The notes: generated from the letters alone by a model not told the origin. A stretch of 64,000 nucleotides of DNA from Sanguibacter hominis ATCC BAA-789 (GCF_012396185.1 NZ_JAAXOW010000001.1:682001-746000), one strand, 5' to 3'; numbered from the stretch's first letter, positions 51,361-62,772 are shown. Numbers and translations are program-made.

Positions 51361-54300
51361 CTACGGGCCTCCGCCAGCAGGCGGGGGCGCCGGTTCAGGC
51401 GTGATCGTGACCGTGGCGGTCGACGACCATTCGCCCTCACCGGCGGAGTTGACGGCGCGGACACGGACCTCGTACTCCGAGCCGCCGTCCGCCGCCGGCA
51501 CCGAGAAGGTGGCGGTGCGCTCCGACCCGGACACGGTGCCGCTGTTCGACCAGATCAGCGAGCCGTTCTTGCGGGCCTCCCACCTGTAGCCCGTGATGTC
51601 AGCGCCACCCGTGTCACCCGGCGCAGCCCAGGTCAGGGTCACGCCGAGCGGGACCGGGGAGGTCGCCGTCAAGCTCCCAGGGGCCTGGGGCGGGTCCGGC
51701 GTGGTCGTGGTGCTCGCGGAGCTCACCTTGCTCGTGCCGATGTCGCTCCTCGCGGAAGCCGTCACGGTGACGTTGCCCTTGTAAGAGTCGCTGCCCTTGG
51801 CGGGCTTGCCGCACTCGGGCGCGGAGTCACCCTTCTTGACGCAGACGGTCAGGGTGGCGGGCGCGCCGCCGTCGCTCCCTGCCTTGACGGTCCACTCGAA
51901 ACCGCGCCCGCCCGTGGCGACGAGGTCGACGGTCGGCGCCTGGGGCACGGTCACGACGCGGATGCCGTCGAGGCGCAGCGCGGCGTCCGCCTCGGCGCAC
52001 ACGTTGCCGCCGCCCTCGACGATGCACGGCCGCACGCTCACCGCGGGCGAGACGGCCTCGCTCGACTGGCCGCCCACCGTGATCGACGTGCCGTCGACGC
52101 GCTGCCGCTCGCCGTCGCCCACGCGGACCCAGTAGAAGTCGATGCCCTTGCCGGCACGGCCGGTGTTCGACGGCGGGTTCCAGGAGTAGCGCACCTCGCC
52201 ACCGCCGAACTCGGCGCCGGTCGGGTTCGTCTGCACGACGTCTCCGCGTGTCGCCGACCCGGGGACGGCCCAGGTGCGGGCCTTGATCGTCGCAGGCTCC
52301 GAGTTGCCGGCGCGGTTCGTGGCGACGACCGTGAAGGTGTAGTCCTCACCGTTCTTGACCGCGAAGGTCTCGCTCGTCCGCGAGCTGTCCCGCGTTCGGG
52401 ACTCCCCTCCGGAGACCGAGATCGTGTAGCCGCTGATCTTCGCGCCGTTCGGGTCAGCCCCCGACCACTCCACGGTGATCGTCCCGTCGCCCTGCAGCGT
52501 CTTGAGGGTGGGCGCACCCGGGCGCCCGGCGGGGGTCTCGGTCGTCGCAGGGCTCCACGGGCTCGAGTTGCCCATCGAGTTGGTAGCACGCACCTGGACG
52601 GCGTACGACGTGCCGTTGCGCAGGCCGGTGACCTCGCGGCTGGTCGTCGAGGACGCGACGACCAGGTTCGCGCCGGTCCCGCCGACGACCTGGACCTCGT
52701 AGCCGGTGATCGGCAGGCCCTCCGAGCGTGGCTCGCTCCAGCTCACCGCGAGCGCCTGGTCCTTGAACTGGACGGTGGGCGCGTTCGGTGCCTCGGGCGT
52801 GACCTCGAGCCGCACCGCGTTCGAGACGGGCGACCACTCGGACCAGCCGACGAGGTTGCGGGCGCGGACGGAGAACGTGTACTCGCGGTCGTACTGCAGG
52901 TCGCGGACCGTCAGGCGGGTCCCGACGGAACGCACGACCGTACCGTCGTTGAGCTTGACCTCGTACTCGGTCACGGGCGGCGCGGACACGGGAGCGTCCC
53001 ACGAGAGGTCGACGGTCGGGCCGCTGCCTGCCTTCGCGACCGGAGCGGTCGGCGTGGCGGGCACCTCGGCGATCGTCACGGTGACGATGCCCTCGGCCTC
53101 GCGTGTCGGCACGTTCGTCACGTCGCGGACGCGGAACCGCACCTTCATCGTCCCGGTCGCGGTCACGGCCGGCGTGATCGCGAGCGAGCTCCCCGAGACG
53201 GAGACGGTCCCCTGCCCCGCGACGACGTCGGCGCTCACGACACGGAGCGGCTCGGGCGCGAACGGGTTGAACGCCCCGGCCAGCACGTTGACGGTGCTCG
53301 CGACGCCGGGGAGCGCGTCGACAGCGAAGTCCTGGACGCGCGGCGCCTGGCGGTCGCTCTGCGTGACGCGCACGTTCACGGCCTCGTCGAGGACTCCGCG
53401 CGCGCCGTACGAGATCCGGATGCCGACCTTGCCGACCGTCTCCGGCTGCACGCCCGTGCTGGCCTGGAGCGTGAGGACGGTCCCGTTGATCGTCGCCGTC
53501 ACGCCTGCGGGCGGGGGTGTCGTGATCGCGAACGCGTAGAGGGCCTGGCCGGGCGTCTCGCCCTCGGGACCGCGCGTCACGGCGTTGAGGTCGAGCGAGA
53601 TCGGCGCGCCACCTTGCGCGACGTCGAGCGTCGGGACGAGGAACTGCGGCGGGTAGTCCTCGGTCGCGTACACGGTGATCGGCAGGGTGAGCACCTTGAA
53701 GCGTGCGTCGAGCGCACCTGGCGCTGCGTCCGTCACCTCGAACGTGATCGACGCGGGGCCCGCGTAGGCCGGGTCGGAGACGTACCGCAGCGTGCTCTCG
53801 TCGACCGTCAGCGCGGAGCCGTCGGAGCGGGTCGCGGAGACGCCCTCCAGGTTCGAGATGCGTGCCGTGCGGCCAGGGCCGACCTGGACGAACTCGTCGA
53901 GGTCGATGAGCAGCTCCGCACCTGCGGCGACGCGCAGCTCGCGCGCCTTCGGGCGCAGGACCGGCGGGAAGTCGCCGAGCGCGGGCACGGTGATGAACGC
54001 GTACGACCCGACGTTGTTCGCCTCGGGCCGCGTGTTGGTGAGCAGGTACGGGATGGTCCGGGCCGTGTCGCCGAGCGTCACGACGACCTTCCTCGCGGCG
54101 TTGACCTGCGCAACCGCCGCGTGGCTGCTCGGGACGGACACCGCGAGGTCGGTCAGGGGGCCTGACGGGTTCTCGGCGACCGCGAGCACGTCGACCTCGA
54201 CGGTCGTCTTGTCGATCGTGTCGATCGCAGGCACGACGACGTCGCGCGCGACCGGAGGCTCGATCGCCGCGTCCTTGACGGAGCGCACGGTCAGGACGGC

Positions 54301-57300
54301 GCTCGCGCGTCCGCCGACAGCGTTGCCGACGGTGTACGGGATGGCCCAGACACCCTCGTCGACGGGGGTCTGCACGACGATGCGGCGCCCCTCGACGCGC
54401 GCGTCGATCCCTTCGGGGGCCGTGAACGGCTCGATGATCGACAGCGCGCTGCCGGACGGGTCGACGTCGTTCGCGAGGACGCGCACCTCGATTCGCTCGC
54501 CGGGGCGCACCTGGACGGTCTCGTCGCGGGCGACGATCGGCGGACGCTCGGCCGAGCGGAGCGCGATGCCCACCCGGATCGTCGCGACGGAGCGCTGACC
54601 GACCCAGTCCTCGACCGCATAGGTGAACGTGTCGGTGCCGGACTCGCCCGGCAGCGCCTCGTACTCGAGGTAGTCGGCGCCGACCGACAGGATGCGGCCC
54701 TTCGTCGGTGCCGACGCCTGGCCGAGCAGCGTGACGCCGTCGCCGTCGCGGTCGATGCCGACGAGCGGCACGGAGATGCGGACGGTCTCGCCCTCGAAGA
54801 CGCGCGCCATCAGGTCGAGCGGGCGCGCCGGTTCCTTGCTGGCACGGTCGGACGCGTGGACGTTGACCGTCAGCCGCGCGCTCGTCACGTTGCCGTTCGA
54901 GTCAGCGACCTGGAACAACGCTTGCGACCGGCCCGGGTTGGGACCGGCCTGATATCTCAGGACGTCGCCCGAGACGAACAGCAGCCCGTCCGCCGGTGCC
55001 TCCGCGATCTGGCGGACGAGCGTCATCTCGTCGCCGTCCGGGTCGAAAGCGTCCTCGAGCACGGGCACGGTCACGACCCCGCCGGTGCGCACCGTCACCT
55101 CGACGTCCGGGACGACCGGCGGGCGCTGGGCCGCGCTCGGGTCGGTCGGGATGACGAGGATCTCGCCGCGCGCCGTCTCCGGCCCGTTCGACACGACGTA
55201 CTCGACCGTCTCCGGCCCGCCGAGAGACCGCTCTGACGAGATGCGCAGCTGACGGTGGTTGATGACGCCGAGGCGCAGGTCCGAGCCGGGGCGCGCGGTC
55301 GCGGACACGAGGACGAGGACGGAGCCGCTCGGGTCCGTGTCGTTCGCGAGCGGGTCGATCGTCACCTCGCCACCCAGCGGCAGGAGCGCGGTGTCCCGCA
55401 CTGCGACCGGCGGCAGGATCGTCTCCGGCACCGCGACGACGTCGATGCGGGCGAGCCGCGCCGCCTGCTGCGTGCCCGCCGTCACGACGACCGGCACGTA
55501 GTACGTCCCGGTGACTGACGAGCGGAAGGTGAACGTCCCTGCAGCCGTGTCGGCCGCGACCTCGGTGCCCTCGACCGCGTCGACCGCGGCGAGACGCGGC
55601 GGCTCGTTCGACACGCTGCGCACCGACGCGAGGACGTCGACCGTGATGAGCTCGCCCTGACGGGCGGTCGCGTGGATCGGGTCGATCACCGGGGGCACCG
55701 TGCCCGGGGCGCGGATGTCGACGTTGACCTCGCCCTTGACCTGCTCCTCACCGTCGCTCACGGTGACACGGACCACCCGACGCCCGAGCTCGGCACCCGT
55801 CGCGTCGAACTGCAGGATCCCGTCGAGACGCGCCCGCACCTGCCCCGACCCCGAGACGACCGACGCCCCGACGAGCTGGAGGTCGTCCCCGTCCGGGTCG
55901 CTGAACGACGCGAGCACGTCCGCCCGCAACGACGAGCCCGCCTCGACCGTGAACGTCGGGCGACGGTCCTGGACCGGCGCCGAGTTCGCGCCGCTCGGCA
56001 CGACCGTCAGGCGGACGCTCGTCGTCTGCGGGATGTTGCCAGCGCGACCGTCCGAAACCGAGTACGTGAAGTCGACCGACCCGGTCGCCCCCGGCTGGAC
56101 GGCGAGCTGCAACGCCCGCCCGCCGTACACGGGCGAGATCGTGCCGAACGCCGCGGGGATCTCGTCGAGCTCGGTGATCGTCAGGACGCCGCACTCGACC
56201 GACACGTCGTTGTTGAGGACCTGCAGGATCCTCGTGCGGCCCGCCCGGACGCCGTAGTCGTCAGGCCGCGGCTGCGGCGTCGACGTCTGCTCCTTGCACT
56301 CCTCGAGGGTGTCCGTCGTGGACTCGACCTCGTCGGTCGCCTTCTCCTCGTCGCGGGACTCCTCCTCGCGGTCGATCGTGTCCCAGTCGGGCCGGTGCAT
56401 CGTCGGGACGTCGGCCGGCAACCAGACCATGCCCTCGCGCACGTCGTTGAGCGCGATCACGTTCCGGTTCGTGCGGAACCGCAGCTCCGACGCGCCGTCG
56501 ACGCCCGTGAGCGCCTCGATCTGCGGCTCGTCGTCGCCACAGCTGCGCAGGTAGCTGCCCGCCGTCGACGACCATGCGCCGTACTCGCAGCCCGCCAGGT
56601 ATACGGGCGCCGCGGGCGTGCCCGACGCCCCCCGTCGGCACCTCCGCCACCTCGCCGTCGTCGAGCGAGACCCGCACGAGGCCGCTCGGCGAGCCGAGCA
56701 GCACGTGCTCGTGCGACGGCCCGGTCTGCTGCAGCACGACCCCGCCCAGGCTCGACAGGTCCGCGACCCAGCCGTCCGCGTGCAGGCGCCCGGCCGCGAG
56801 CACGACCAGCGCGTCCCCCACCGCCGCGACCGCCTCCGGCACGATCCCCTTCGCCCCCTCCAGCTCGGGGCCCGTCGTCACGACCTTCTCGCCGTCGACC
56901 ACCTCGACGCGCGTGACCTTGCCCGTCGTCGGGTCGAACGCGAGCGCCGCACCACCCTTCGTCACGACCGTGACCGCCCCGGCCCCGAGGGTCGCGTCGG
57001 CGGCGCCCGGGTCGAGCGAGATTCCCGCGAGCGCGGAGAACGCCGAGACCCACAGCCCGCCCTCGGGCGAGGTGACCGCGACCGTCCCCGCGTCCATCGC
57101 GACCGCCGCCCCTGCCGGCAGCGCGACCGGCGTGCTGAGGGACACCGCCGCCGGGTCCACGACCGTCGCCGCACCCGCCTCGACGAGCAGCACGTCCGGA
57201 CCGGACTGCAGCACGTCGAACTGGTCACGGTTCGCGACGACGCCGCCGTTGAGCTCCTTGATCTGAGCGTTGAAGCGTCCGAGCTTCTGCGCGCTCCGCG

Positions 57301-57484
57301 CGGTGATCCACACCGAGCCGTCGTGCAGGTCGACCTGGGCGACCTTGACGCCCGGGTTGACGAAAGCGAGCACGACGAGGAGCGCTGGCACGACGGCAGC
57401 AGCCACCGTCGTCATCCAACGTCGCCCTGTGCGGTCAGGACCGCCAGCAGCCTTCTGGAGCAGGGATGCGCGCGTACGAGTCAT
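51361..57484 (-). CDS. Giant PQQ-like/Ig/fibronectin type III surface protein, interrupted by an apparent 1-nt frameshift
   Basis: Membrane-anchored surface protein of about 2040 residues if one base is removed. The N-terminal part (57484 down to about 56634, 283 residues) has a membrane helix (TTVAAAVVPALLVVLAFVNP) and a PQQ-like propeller start (VDLHDGSVWITARSAQKLGR). The frame then shifts at six Cs (plus strand 56628-56633). The second frame continues naturally from GTPAAPVYLAGCEYGAWSS through an acidic linker, about ten Ig/cadherin-like repeats (recurring VLANDVDPSGS, AFDPDGDEM and SDPDGDDLQL) and about five FN3 domains (YEVKLNDG, YTFSVRARN, YTISVSGG, YEVRVRAVNSAGEGEW). It ends at 51361 without an anchor. 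It corresponds to the Fn3 protein of PFNA clusters, probably an adhesin or ligand-binding protein. ATG at 57484 follows the kinase stop by 10 nt. Confidence 0.85.
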
Positions 57485-57494
57485 AGGTCTTCGC

Positions 57495-59087
57495 TCATGG
57501 GTAGCACGCACGCGCAGGAGAAGTCGACACCCGGCCGTCGGTCCTCACGACTGACACCTCGATGCACACGCTGTCTTCACCCTCGGGGAGCTCGACGGTC
57601 GCCGACGGTGACACCGTCACCTGGCGTGCGTCAGTCTCGTCATCGACTCCCCACAGGTAACGGTCACCCTCCTGCGGGTCCGGGTTCACCCACGAGAACA
57701 GCACCGAGCGCTCGCCGCTCAGCGCCCCGACGAGATCCGTCGGGACGGGCACGACGGTCGTCCCGACCGTCGTCGCCGACGGGGTGGGCGCCGCCGTCGT
57801 CGGACCCGTGCGCGGATCGCCGGTCGAGAGCACCGCTGCGGTGACGAGGACACCGACGACGACGAGCGCCGACGCGCCCACGCCGAGGCGGCGCCACGTG
57901 CGGCGCCGCGCCTCCGCCGAGCCGGGCCCGACGTCGTTCGGGGTGTCCGGGACGCTCGCCCCCATCGTGTGGCGCCCGACGGACGCCGGGCGCGCCCCCT
58001 CGGGCAGCGGCGGCGGCGCCAGGTACGTCGGCACGGGTGACGCCACTGCGGGCGGTGCCGTGTCCACCTCGACCGTCGACGCGGCCGTCGGCGCGCTCGT
58101 CGTGCTCGACACGGTCGGCGGCTGGACCGGGTCGATGCTGGTGATCGGACGCAGTCGCGTCACCTCGCCCTCAGCGAGACCCGGGACCGGCGCGCGCACG
58201 ACCGTGCGCTCGAGGTCCTCGGGGACGTCGATCTGCGTGACCGTCAGCCCCATCGACCGCTCGACCTGCTGCAGCGCCTGCGCGACGGCGTACGCGGTCG
58301 GGTACCGGCGCACCGGGTCCTTGCTCATCGTCCGCGCGAGCAGCGCCTGCAGCCCGGCCGGGACGTCGTCGCGGTCGATGTTGGGCAGCGGGCTGCGCTC
58401 GATGCGGTTGATGAGGTCCGCGGGCCCGTTCGGCTGGCCCGGCACCTCGAACGGCGAGCGGCCGGCCAGCATCGAGTAGATCGTCGCGCCGAGCGAGTAC
58501 ACGTCCCCGCGCACGTCCCCCTGCGGGTCCTCGGCGAGGAGCTCGGGCGGCGACCACGGGATCGACATGCCCGTGCCGGCAGCGCTGTCGCCACCCATCG
58601 TCGCGGCGATGCCGAAGTCCGTGAGCGCGGGGTACCCGTAGTCGGTCGTCAGGATGTTCGCCGGCTTGATGTCCCGGTGCAAGATGCCCAGGCGGTGCGC
58701 AGCCTCGACGGCGGAGGCGAGGCGCACGCCCGTGCGCAGCGCCTCCGTGACCGTGATCCGCTCCGCGCGGTAGCGCGACCCGAGCCCGGGGCGCGAGCAG
58801 TACTCCATGACGAGGAACGGCCGGCCGTCCGCCGCGATGTCAGCGTGGTGGATCGTCACGATCGACGGGTGGTGCGAGAGCTGCGCCATGAGGTTTGCCT
58901 CGACGAAGAACCGCTCGCGCGTCGCCTCGTCGATCGAGCTCGCGAGGAGCACCTTGACCGCGACCGACCGCTGCGGCAGGTCCTGCCGGTACTCGAAGAC
59001 GTCGGCGAAGCCGCCGAGCCCCAGCAGCCGCACGTACTCGAAGCCGGGGATCTCAGGCGGGGTCGACGCCTCTCGACGCGCCCTCAT
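57495..59087 (-). CDS. Transmembrane Ser/Thr protein kinase
   Basis: Hanks-type kinase of 530 residues. The Gly loop is LLGLGGFADVF (21-31). Key residues are Lys45, Glu63, the catalytic HRDIKPAN (Asp139) and DFG (157-159), all intact. The kinase domain ends near residue 275, followed by a Thr/Pro-rich juxtamembrane linker and one transmembrane helix (about 412-432: LGVGASALVVVGVLVTAAVL). A short extracellular domain of about 95 residues follows, containing an FN3-like beta segment (SVLFSWVNPDPQEGDRYLW) and no PASTA repeats. ATG at 59087 overlaps the FHA stop (TGATG). It corresponds to Pkb2 of bifidobacterial PFNA clusters and is probably paired with the PP2C phosphatase at 60265. Confidence 0.93.
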   Translation of the reverse strand: MRARREASTPPEIPGFEYVRLLGLGGFADVFEYRQDLPQRSVAVKVLLASSIDEATRERFFVEANLMAQLSHHPSIVTIHHADIAADGRPFLVMEYCSRPGLGSRYRAERITVTEALRTGVRLASAVEAAHRLGILHRDIKPANILTTDYGYPALTDFGIAATMGGDSAAGTGMSIPWSPPELLAEDPQGDVRGDVYSLGATIYSMLAGRSPFEVPGQPNGPADLINRIERSPLPNIDRDDVPAGLQALLARTMSKDPVRRYPTAYAVAQALQQVERSMGLTVTQIDVPEDLERTVVRAPVPGLAEGEVTRLRPITSIDPVQPPTVSSTTSAPTAASTVEVDTAPPAVASPVPTYLAPPPLPEGARPASVGRHTMGASVPDTPNDVGPGSAEARRRTWRRLGVGASALVVVGVLVTAAVLSTGDPRTGPTTAAPTPSATTVGTTVVPVPTDLVGALSGERSVLFSWVNPDPQEGDRYLWGVDDETDARQVTVSPSATVELPEGEDSVCIEVSVVRTDGRVSTSPARACYP

Positions 59088-60268
59088 CAGGAGCGCACCA
59101 CCCGGAACGTCACGCCGTCGCCGATGTCCACCGTCGCGTCAGGGCTGATCTCGACCGGGACGCCGGGACGCACGCGCTGCGGCGCCTGGCCGCGCGCGTG
59201 CAGCACCACACCGTTGGTCGAGTCGAGGTCCGTGACGAAGACGCGCTGACCTTCCTGGACCACTTGCGCGTGCGTGCGCGAGATGTCGTGGTGCGGGCTC
59301 GGCACCGTCACCAGCCGCGGCAGGTCGCGGTTCGCGACGCGGCTGACGACGGGCGCGCGTCCGATGAGGACAGCACGGTCGAGCGTCACGACGAGACCGC
59401 TCGACATGACGAGCTTCGCGGGCGCGATCTCCGTCGGCACCGCAAACGGGCCGGGCACCTGCGGGTGCGCCCAGCTCGACAGCGAGCGCCGGATCTCGAC
59501 GAGGTCCGAGCTGAGGATCGTCTCGCCGTCGTGGTCCTCGACGGCGCGGACGCGAGCACCCGCCTGGTGCGCGGGTGGCGGCGTCGGAGCCGGCGGCGAC
59601 GGGACGGACGGGCTGGGGGCCGTCGGCACGGAGAATGGCTGCGCGTCGACGCGCACCCTGGTCGCCTCGACGTCCTCACGGAGACCGGCCGGCATCGAGA
59701 GGATCGTGTCGCCGTACAGCTCTTCCTCGAGCTCCGCGTCGCCCACCGCAGCAGCGCCACCGATCGAGCTCGCGGGCAGGGAGACGGACAGGCGCAGGTG
59801 CACGGTCACGCACGCCGCGGGGACCACCCCGGCGAGCACGGTGTACCCGGTACCGCGGCGGGCCGACGCACCCGTCGGCGCCTCCTCGACGGCGCGGACG
59901 GTGAACTCGTCGACGTCCGCCCACTCGACCCCCACCCACGGCACGTCGGCCGTGCCGGCCGCGCGCAGCCGCGAGTCGTCGCCGAGCACGGTCGACGCGT
60001 CGAGCGCCCGACCGCCGACAGCCTCGAGCTCGACCTCGCCCCTCAGGTACGCGCGCACCGTCGGCCCCGACATCTCGACGAGTCCGAACGCGCCGTGTGC
60101 GCGGCTGCCCGTGAGCACCGGCAGGAGCGCGTCCATGCCCTCGCCGGCACGCAGCATGTCCCACACCGCGTCGAGGACGGACGGCAGCGTGCCCTCCGGG
60201 AGGAGCGCGACGCAGCCCTCGGCGACGACGGCGACCCAGCGGCCAGGAAGGTACCGGGGGACGATCAT
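59087..60268 (-). CDS. FHA-domain protein
   Basis: Cytoplasmic protein of 393 residues. The C-terminal FHA domain (about 295-390) shows all phosphothreonine-binding residues: VLIGRAPVVSRVANRDLPRL, then SRTHAQVV and DLDSTNGVVLH. The N-terminal 215 residues have no recognised fold (WVAVVAEGCVALLPEGTLPS and so on), and a Pro-rich linker (about 215-235) joins them. It is probably a phospho-dependent adaptor for the neighbouring kinase. ATG at 60268 overlaps the phosphatase stop (ATGA). Confidence 0.9.
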   Translation of the reverse strand: MIVPRYLPGRWVAVVAEGCVALLPEGTLPSVLDAVWDMLRAGEGMDALLPVLTGSRAHGAFGLVEMSGPTVRAYLRGEVELEAVGGRALDASTVLGDDSRLRAAGTADVPWVGVEWADVDEFTVRAVEEAPTGASARRGTGYTVLAGVVPAACVTVHLRLSVSLPASSIGGAAAVGDAELEEELYGDTILSMPAGLREDVEATRVRVDAQPFSVPTAPSPSVPSPPAPTPPPAHQAGARVRAVEDHDGETILSSDLVEIRRSLSSWAHPQVPGPFAVPTEIAPAKLVMSSGLVVTLDRAVLIGRAPVVSRVANRDLPRLVTVPSPHHDISRTHAQVVQEGQRVFVTDLDSTNGVVLHARGQAPQRVRPGVPVEISPDATVDIGDGVTFRVVRS

Positions 60269-61125
60269 CGTGCCCCTCCCTCATCACCGCGCGGCACGGT
60301 GCTGCCGTGCAGCTCCTCGTTCCACGCAGCGCCGTCGGGCCCGTGCAGCGGCACCCGGTCTGCGTCCTCGATCCGGCCGCGCGTGATCGTCGCGTCCTCG
60401 GCGGGCAGCCCGCCCGGGAGCGCGACGACGTCGACGACGACGACGGTCACGTTGTCGCGGCCACCGCTCTCGACGGCTGCGCCGACGAGCCAGTCGGCGG
60501 CGACCTGCGGGTCGTCGAACGACCGCAGGCCGTGCTCGATCGTCGCGTCCGTCAGCTCCGTCGTCAGGCCGTCCGAGCACAGCAGGAAGCGGTCCGCCGT
60601 GGAGACGGGCAGCAGCCAGTAGTCCGGCTCCGGGAGCGAGCCCGTGCCGACCGCACGCGTGATCACGTGACGCTCCGGGTGGTTGCGCGCCGTCGCCGCG
60701 TCGATCTCGCCCGAGTCGAGGAGCTCCTGGACGACCGAGTGGTCGACCGAGATCTGCTCGAGCCCCGCCTCGCCGAGCCGGTACACGCGTGAGTCACCGA
60801 CGTTGAACACGAGCCAGTACTCGCCGTCATCGATCACCGTGAGTGCGGCGCCCGCGACGGTCGTCCCGCCCGTGCGGTCCCCGAGCGCCTCCCGCATGCG
60901 GGACGCCGCGCGGATGATCGCGTCGTGCACCTGCTCGGTCGTCGCGTGGTCACGCCCGATGAGCGACGTGAACTCGTCGACGACGACCCGGCTGGCGACG
61001 TTCCCCGCGTCGTGACCGCCCATGCCGTCAGCCACCAGGAACACCGGCGGGTAGGCCAGCAGCGAGTCCTCGTTGATCGACCGGACCAGGCCCTGGTCGG
61101 TCGCGGAGCCCCAGAGTGTGCGCAC
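60265..61125 (-). CDS. PP2C-family Ser/Thr protein phosphatase
   Basis: Metal-dependent phosphatase of 286 residues that counteracts the adjacent kinase. It has GLVRSINEDSLLAYPPVFLV with the first Asp, VADGMGGHDAGNVASRVVV (metal site DGMGG), NVGDSRVYRLGEAG, LLCSDGLTTELTD (SDG) and GGRDNVTVVVVDV (DN). All catalytic metal ligands are present and there is no membrane segment. GTG at 61125 has AGGAGAG 3-4 nt upstream. It corresponds to PrpC of PFNA clusters. Confidence 0.93.
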   Translation of the reverse strand: MRTLWGSATDQGLVRSINEDSLLAYPPVFLVADGMGGHDAGNVASRVVVDEFTSLIGRDHATTEQVHDAIIRAASRMREALGDRTGGTTVAGAALTVIDDGEYWLVFNVGDSRVYRLGEAGLEQISVDHSVVQELLDSGEIDAATARNHPERHVITRAVGTGSLPEPDYWLLPVSTADRFLLCSDGLTTELTDATIEHGLRSFDDPQVAADWLVGAAVESGGRDNVTVVVVDVVALPGGLPAEDATITRGRIEDADRVPLHGPDGAAWNEELHGSTVPRGDEGGAR

Positions 61126-61137
61126 GTCTCTCCTGGC

Positions 61138-62772
61138 TCAGTCGTTGCGGTGGACGAAGGACGCGGAGTAGTCGCCGAAGGTCACGGTCGCCCCCTCGGG
61201 GAGACGCACGACCTGGTGCTCCGCGCAGATGATCTGCTGACCGTCGGTGAGCGTCACGACGGTGCCGTTCGTGGACCCGCGGTCGACGACCCACACGCCG
61301 TCGGCGTCGACACCGACGAGCAGGTGGGTCTTGGACACCGACCGGCCCGGGTCCTGGACGCGGACGAGCTGCCCGATGCTCTCCTCGGGTGCCGGGGACG
61401 GGTTGCGGCCGACGAGCACGGTGTCCGTGATGGTCATCTCGGTGCCGTCAGAGATGCGCAGGAGCGCCGACGGCGGGATGTACGCGGTAGCAGCACGATC
61501 CCGCGGCGGGTCCGTGCGCAGGCGCGTCATCTCGGTCTCGTCGTCGAGCTCGACGTACGGCTCGGACGGTGCGAGGCGCGCAGGAGCCGCAGCGGCGACC
61601 GGCGGTGCCGCGGGCGGGGCGGCCCCGGCACGGCCGGCCGGTGCCTGCGGTGCCGCATACCCGAAGTGCGGGACGGCGGTGATGACGCCCGTGTCGGGCG
61701 CGGGCACGGCCGCCGTCGGGGCGGTCGACGCGCTCGCACCGGACCCCGGAGCGTCCGGAGACATCTGGGGCGCCGGAGCTGGCACGGGGGCAGACGCGGA
61801 CGGCGCGTGCGCGGCCGCGGCGGGGACCGCAGGCAGGGGCTGGGCGGTCACGTGCTGCGCGAGATGTGCAGGCTGCTCGACGGGGCCGGGCGGCGGGGGC
61901 ACCGGGGACGGCGCGGCCGGGACGGGGGGCGGCGGGAGGGGCACAGGCCGAGGCGCGGCCTGAGGGAGGGGCGCAGGCTGAGGGACAGGCACCGACGCGT
62001 GCGTCGGAGCCGTGGTCTGCGGCTCGCCGAGGTATGCGGGCAGGGGCGGCACCCCGCTGCGGGTCGCGGGGGGCGGCGGGACCGGAGCGTGGGCCGACGT
62101 CGAGGCAGGCACGGGAACCGGGACGGGCACCGGAGCCGGGACAGGAGCAGACGCGCCCGGGGCGGGGGGCACCGCGAACGGGACCGAGGCCACCGTGGGC
62201 TGGGCGCCACCGGGTGGGGGCGGCACCATCTCGTCGCTGCCCCGGGCGACACGCTCGGCGCGGCGACCCGCATCGTCCGCGGGCGCCTCCGTGACTGCCG
62301 TGCTCGCGGCGCGGTCGTGCCAGCCGCGCAGCCTGCCTGAGCTGTCGAACAGCGGTGACAGCAGACCCACGAGGATCCCACCGGTCGCACCCAGGACGAG
62401 CTGACGCAGCAGGAACCGGCCCATGCCGACGGGCTGGCCCGTGAGCTCGTCGAGCACCCGGATCTTCACGAGGCGCTTGCCGATCGTGTAGCCGCGCGTG
62501 CCGCCGAGCCACCACTGCACGATCCCGAGCACGAAGGTCAGCAGCATGCCCAGACCGACGGACACCGGGGGCGCAGGCGCGACCACGCCGATGTCCCCCG
62601 CCGCGGTACGCCGGGCGGCGTCGAGCACGTCGAGGTACCAGGGCGCCACGAACGGCACGAGCAGGACCCACGACAGGAACCCGTCGATGAGGAACGCAGC
62701 CACGCGCCTGCCGTACGACGCTGTCGTCAGGCTCGGCGCCGAGGGGCCCCGGGATGAGTACCGTGCATTCAC
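61138..62772 (-). CDS. RDD-family membrane protein with C-terminal FHA domain
   Basis: Protein of 544 residues, first gene of the PFNA-like operon. The N-terminal RDD domain (about 18-150) begins YGRRVAAFLIDGFLSWVLL (Arg, then Asp in helix 1), continues with TRGYTIGKRLVKIRVLDE and has three or four helices. A very long Pro/Ala/Val-rich linker (about 185-410) follows. The C-terminal FHA domain (about 445-540) shows VLVGRNPSPAPEE, SVSKTHLLV and DRGSTNGTVV. It could recruit phosphorylated proteins such as the kinase to the membrane. The start at 62772 is GTG; a TAACCT -10 box lies 90 nt upstream. Confidence 0.9.
   Translation of the reverse strand: MNARYSSRGPSAPSLTTASYGRRVAAFLIDGFLSWVLLVPFVAPWYLDVLDAARRTAAGDIGVVAPAPPVSVGLGMLLTFVLGIVQWWLGGTRGYTIGKRLVKIRVLDELTGQPVGMGRFLLRQLVLGATGGILVGLLSPLFDSSGRLRGWHDRAASTAVTEAPADDAGRRAERVARGSDEMVPPPPGGAQPTVASVPFAVPPAPGASAPVPAPVPVPVPVPASTSAHAPVPPPPATRSGVPPLPAYLGEPQTTAPTHASVPVPQPAPLPQAAPRPVPLPPPPVPAAPSPVPPPPGPVEQPAHLAQHVTAQPLPAVPAAAAHAPSASAPVPAPAPQMSPDAPGSGASASTAPTAAVPAPDTGVITAVPHFGYAAPQAPAGRAGAAPPAAPPVAAAAPARLAPSEPYVELDDETEMTRLRTDPPRDRAATAYIPPSALLRISDGTEMTITDTVLVGRNPSPAPEESIGQLVRVQDPGRSVSKTHLLVGVDADGVWVVDRGSTNGTVVTLTDGQQIICAEHQVVRLPEGATVTFGDYSASFVHRND

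Noticed and set aside
51001-54165. Open frame of 1054 codons on the plus strand, antisense to the FN3 gene
   Set aside because: No domain, biased composition, and it runs over the MoxR/FN3 gap; the minus strand has convincing FN3 repeats.
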